Origin: Amia ocellicauda
Taxonomy: Eukaryota > Chordata > Actinopteri > Amiiformes > Amiidae
Direction of reading: 5' to 3'
Assembly: GCF_036373705.1 (NCBI RefSeq)
Contig: NC_089857.1
Span: 39,070,784 to 39,134,783 of the forward strand
DNA length: 64,000 nucleotides
Within the stretch, counting starts at the first letter, position 1; the number at the start of each line of letters is the position of its first letter. Positions 60,829 through 64,000 of the stretch are shown one piece after another. The translations under genes were made by a program, and so were the position numbers. The notes under the pieces are model-generated. The model did no database searches and was not told where the DNA came from. It saw only the letters and a list, made by a program, of their open reading frames with translations.

Positions 60829-61356
60829 TATATATATATATATATATATAATTATGACATATACAATCTTTCAATTCCTCTTTCCACGGTGGCTGTGGCA
60901 GGCTCACTCGTCATCTGTTGCTAGAGAGTGGACGGCTTTTGACGGTTTGGCACCTGTTGCACAGACATGAGACACATTGGCATTTACACAGCATAGGCCT
61001 TAACCATATTCTTTATCTTTTAGCATGCAGGCTTGTTAAACTCAGGCAGATTAAAATAAAACATAACAAAACTAAAAATATCTAATTTCTCATCTTCTAT
61101 TCCTCTTTTTGCACAAAGGCAGTTTAGATCATTTTAACCCTTTTTACCCAGCCTTCTTTAAGTACATAAGCGGATTTTTTATTTTTGAATGACATGAAAA
61201 TAAGGTATCACTGATAATACCACAATAATTAAATTGTGTATATAGGCGGACATAGTAGTGTATTATATTGTAAAGCATACAGGAAGGACCGAATGAGTCT
61301 GAAGTAGTTATCAAAGTGCAGACAATCACGGCAACATTCAAAGATGTGAAAAGTTT
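60829..61356. other. no gene recognised
   Basis: (AT)n at 60829-60850, then ordinary AT-rich sequence up to the first Ulp1-type exon. Confidence 0.5.
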
Positions 61357-64000
61357 ATGCCCCCTTACATTATACTGGCAGAGGAAGAAACATACAAGTA
61401 CTGGGGCTGTGGACCTTGGCTGACAGATAGTGTAAGTAAAGGTTATTTTGACAATAAAATGTTTCAACTACAAAAGTCGTATGCAACTGTTGCAATATTA
61501 CCAATGCAATATTACCAAGTATCTATTTATTTTAAAGGTTGTATGTGCAAGAATCAAGCAGATGTGTTCTGGGGAAAAATATGTAAGTATGTTAATTCCA
61601 TTTAAGGTAGCTGCATTGTGCCTGACATTTAAAACTATATTCAGTACAGACTACAAAAATACTCCAAAATAAATACATTAATTTAACAGTTTATTAAATG
61701 TTCAAGGTTTCCATCCCTTTTTCTAAAGCTGGGTGAGTGTGAAAAGATGTTTTGTCGTTCCTCCTGGACTTTAGTTTCAAACAAAAAAAAACGAAAAAAA
61801 AAAATCAAAAATTGCAACATATTTTCCAACAAATGGAAATGATTGAAAATGTGTGGTTCACGTTTTGGTATGTGGTCTTATCATTTCTGTGTAGTGCTTC
61901 TAAATATTTCATTACTTTTAAAGAACTAGCATCGAAGTGTGTATATTCAGACACAATAGAAAGCCTTTTCTATTTGCAGAATAATAACAAAGACACAAAG
62001 GTTTTGTTTCCACGTGTTGTAGGTGCAGAATCAGGAAACCACTTCATTCTTTGGGTAAGTGTAAAACTCTACATAAACAAGGCATAAAGTGTGATTTTAT
62101 GTGATGGCTACATGATCAGTAGTGTAACAGGTGCCTGTTACTCCATTTGATAAAGTATATTGATGCAAAAGACTTCCATTTATTTATTGAAAATATTGAA
62201 TAACCTATATTTTCTGAAGATAACGGGTTGTTTTTCTGTATTTTCTAAAAGGTACTTGATGGAACAGGCCAAGAAATTAGAGTTTATGACTCTTGGATTA
62301 TACAAAGACATACAACGACAGGACATGTAAATCTTATGGTGTAACTAAGACATTTTTATTTAGTTTTACTTTTCAGGATATGCAGCACTAGTAGGGACAT
62401 ATGTAAAATTTACACATTTACATTCGGTGTGTATGGTTACAATTCTTAATGTTTTATGTATTTTTTTAACTGTATAGGACTCTGCCACTTCATTCAGGAT
62501 GGAAACACATCAGAACATTTAACAGCCTAAAAACTGACACTAAACTGTTATTATTATGTGTACATCCAGGTTTTGGATAGGCAACCAACTCAGTGAAAAG
62601 TATGTGCTAAATGCGTTCTCATTTTTAAGCTTTTTAAGCTTTGTGATGTTGTGGTGAGGTGTGAACATACATAGTAATACATGCATGTGGTTTCAGTTTC
62701 TTTAGTGATGCATTCAGAGCAACATGGGAATTAATGACACAGAGTACCATTTATCCATCACAGTGGAAGCAGAGTGATTCTGAGAGCTGTGGAGTGTGCG
62801 TTTGCACAGTAAGTAATATTAAAAGAAGACGTAAGTAATGTGTATTTATTTTGTTATCTTAAACATTTGGTTCTGATAACTGTTCGTTTTTCAAGACTGC
62901 TGAACTTGAAATTCGAGGCATCAGTATGACTTCTGACGTATTAAACAGAAGACAGGTCACTCACTTCAGACAGTATCATGCCTCATCACTGATGTGTTTG
63001 CAACATAAGGTTATATTACTCTACAATACTACATCAAGGTTTAGACTGCGCTACATACAGTGTAACATGCAACACTTTGTTATCCTTAACAGGTGGAGAA
63101 TACACCACTACTACTGACAGAAGAGGACAGTGCTTTGTGCATGGCTAGTGATAAGTGCATGCATTTATCAGCAAAGTACAACTGGAAAAAGGTGAGTAAA
63201 TAAAGTGTACCAGTAATATTGATTAATGAATAATTAATTACAAATGTATGTTATCACAACATTTGCAGAAAATAATGCAGTGGATTCAGTGTGATTCTTG
63301 CAAGGGCTGGCTTCACACAGACTGTGCAGCTGTAAACCCAAAAGGCATAAAAGAGGAAGGTTTTAATTGTGGCTATAATCGTCCAAGACCGTACCACTGT
63401 GAAAGGTTTGTTTTGATTTGATTTTCAATCTAAGAAATTGTGACAGTAATACAGTACATGTATTTCAATATGGTTAGATATACCTTTCATGATGTATGTA
63501 TAACATACATATTCACCTGTGTTGGCTGTGGTACCGGGCTAATTTATGTATTTAAATGAAGCAATTTATAAACTGTAGATGCTGAATATATGTTTGAGCA
63601 TTTATCTGTGTAATGCATGGTACATGTTTTACTAAAAGAAAATGTAATCGGAAGTTTGACTTGCTACTTAATGTTAACTACTTTATTTTGCAGTATAAAA
63701 ACACTTCTTAGGATGGGGGGAACTGATGCTCTAATTGACGATGAAATAAGAATTTGACATATGACATATATCAGGCGTGGGAACCAAAAATCAAACAGGA
63801 TGTTTCTGTTCCGAAATCCTGGCTATATATTAGAACAGACAATGAAACTGAGGATGAGTATACTCGAGGGAAAAGAGGCAAGTACATTGTATTATCAGTA
63901 TTATAGTGTAATGTATACTGCAGATTGAAACAATGTTATTTGCATCCTTGAGAGATGCATCACTTTTTTTGCAGACATGTTCACTTCTGGAGAAAATCAA
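61357..64000 (+). CDS. Ulp1-type (C48) protease plus PHD-finger protein, multi-exon, runs off the window
   Basis: Exons proposed at 61357-61431, 61538-61582, 61924-62054, 62252-62340, 62478-62569, 62697-62808, 62896-63009, 63093-63191, 63269-63405, 63694-63877 and 63975 onward. Protease landmarks in order: WLTD (entry strand), GNHFILWV (catalytic His), VYDSW (catalytic Asp), and QSDSESCGVCVC (oxyanion Gln and catalytic Cys). Then MQWIQCDSCKGWLHTDC begins a PHD finger, with CGYNRPRPYHC as its last ligands. The family removes ubiquitin-like tags; in transposons it occurs fused to large transposases. Most junctions are GT-AG in phase. Exceptions: the link into 61924 needs a 4-nt microexon (CTGG near 61727), the phase into 62697 does not fit, and one frame change lies near 63745. 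So it may be a decaying gene. The start at 61357 is provisional. Confidence 0.6.
61924..62054 (+). CDS. Ulp1-type exon with the catalytic His
   Basis: Acceptor acttttaaag, donor GTAAGT. LASKCVYSDTIESLF, VLFPRVVGAESGNHFILW; the His of NHFILW sits where Ulp1 proteases have HW(x)L. Confidence 0.65.
62252..62340 (+). CDS. Ulp1-type exon with the catalytic Asp
   Basis: VLDGTGQEIRVYDSW matches the strand carrying the catalytic Asp (IxVYDSL in many Ulp1 proteins). In frame with the previous exon (TGG|GTA). Donor GGT|GTAACT, phase 2. Confidence 0.65.
62697..62808 (+). CDS. Ulp1-type exon with the catalytic Cys
   Basis: FFSDAFRATWELM, then YPSQWKQSDSESCGVCVCT, the usual Q-x5-(D/E)-CGVF-C box of C48 peptidases. 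Donor ACA|GTAAGT, phase 0. The incoming phase does not match the proposed preceding exon. Confidence 0.65.
62896..63009 (+). CDS. linker exon after the protease
   Basis: Thirty-eight codons, phase 0: TAELEIRGISMTSDVL, VTHFRQYHASSLMCLQHK. Fits helices following the Cys box. Confidence 0.55.
63093..63191 (+). CDS. linker exon before the PHD finger
   Basis: Thirty-three codons, phase 0: VENTPLLLTEEDSALCM ... SAKYNWKK. Donor GTGAGT. Confidence 0.55.
63269..63405 (+). CDS. PHD-finger exon
   Basis: KIMQWIQCDSCKGWLHTDCA with the typical W-I-Q-C-D-x-C-x-x-W-x-H-x-x-C order of a PHD finger core, and closing Cys residues FNCGYNRPRPYHC. The initial Cys pair would be in the preceding exon (LCMASDKC). 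PHD fingers read histone tails. Confidence 0.7.
63694..64000 (+). CDS. last visible exons, with a frame change and a GC-AG intron
   Basis: SIKTLLRMGGTDALIDDEIRI then TGA (63755-63757) in the expected frame. The next frame is open across the stop and looks coding (LTYDIYQAWEPKIKQDV, VPKSWLYIRTDNETEDEY). It ends at AGAG|GCAAGT (63877), a non-canonical GC donor with otherwise perfect consensus. An acceptor ttttttgcag at 63974 then joins in phase to DMFTSGENQ at the window edge. Either a one-base indel broke the gene or the protein truly ends at the TGA. Confidence 0.45.

Noticed and set aside
1..64000. CRISPR arrays, tRNA or rRNA genes
   Set aside because: No regularly spaced repeats with unique spacers and no recognisable tRNA or rRNA sequence; the genome is vertebrate.

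Overview
This is vertebrate nuclear DNA, most likely from a ray-finned fish. The coding parts are split by GT-AG introns and match vertebrate gene families. The non-coding part is AT-rich and carries several Tc1/mariner families, CR1/Rex1-like LINE fragments and long (AT)n tracts, as is usual in fish genomes. No prokaryotic features, CRISPR array, rRNA or recognisable tRNA was found. All gene names rest on my memory of protein families; no search was run.

Layout. 1-1.1 kb: last exon and 3' UTR of lmnb1 (+), ending in a CAAX box (CSIM). 1.1-7.4 kb: lmnb1/marchf3 intergenic DNA and probable marchf3 3' UTR, with one unassigned coding-like ORF. 7.4-19.9 kb: all four coding exons of marchf3 (-), a membrane RING-CH ubiquitin ligase of 252 aa. 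19.9-41.2 kb: its probable large first intron, holding Tc1 and LINE debris, with a CpG-rich candidate promoter at 40.9-41.2 kb. 41.3-46.3 kb: the glutaredoxin-like gene c5orf63 (-), three coding exons, 112 aa. The order lmnb1-marchf3-c5orf63 is the same as on human chromosome 5q23.

48.8-55.0 kb: a spliced gene (+) that I read as a divergent TIPIN/Swi3 relative, seven coding exons in one consistent frame (253 aa), with a CpG-rich start and an AATAAA at its end. 55.5-56.9 kb: a LINE fragment (-) with endonuclease and reverse-transcriptase parts. 58.0-64.0 kb: the most unusual part. It holds a SAP-domain exon, a broken transposase-like exon, a Tc1 insertion, then a series of spliced exons for a Ulp1-type (C48) cysteine protease joined to a PHD finger, continuing past the window end. 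This looks like a degenerate or partly domesticated large DNA-transposon gene (KDZ/Zisupton-like is my best guess).

Mobile elements: two copies of a long-TIR DD34E Tc1 (10.4 and 43.2 kb) sharing the same deletion and frameshift; two copies of a short-TIR DD36E Tc1-like element (17.7 kb with an intact 343-aa transposase; 59.6 kb broken); internally deleted Tc1-like elements at 27.2 and 46.8 kb; and 3' remnants of another Tc1 family at 29.9 and 50.9 kb.
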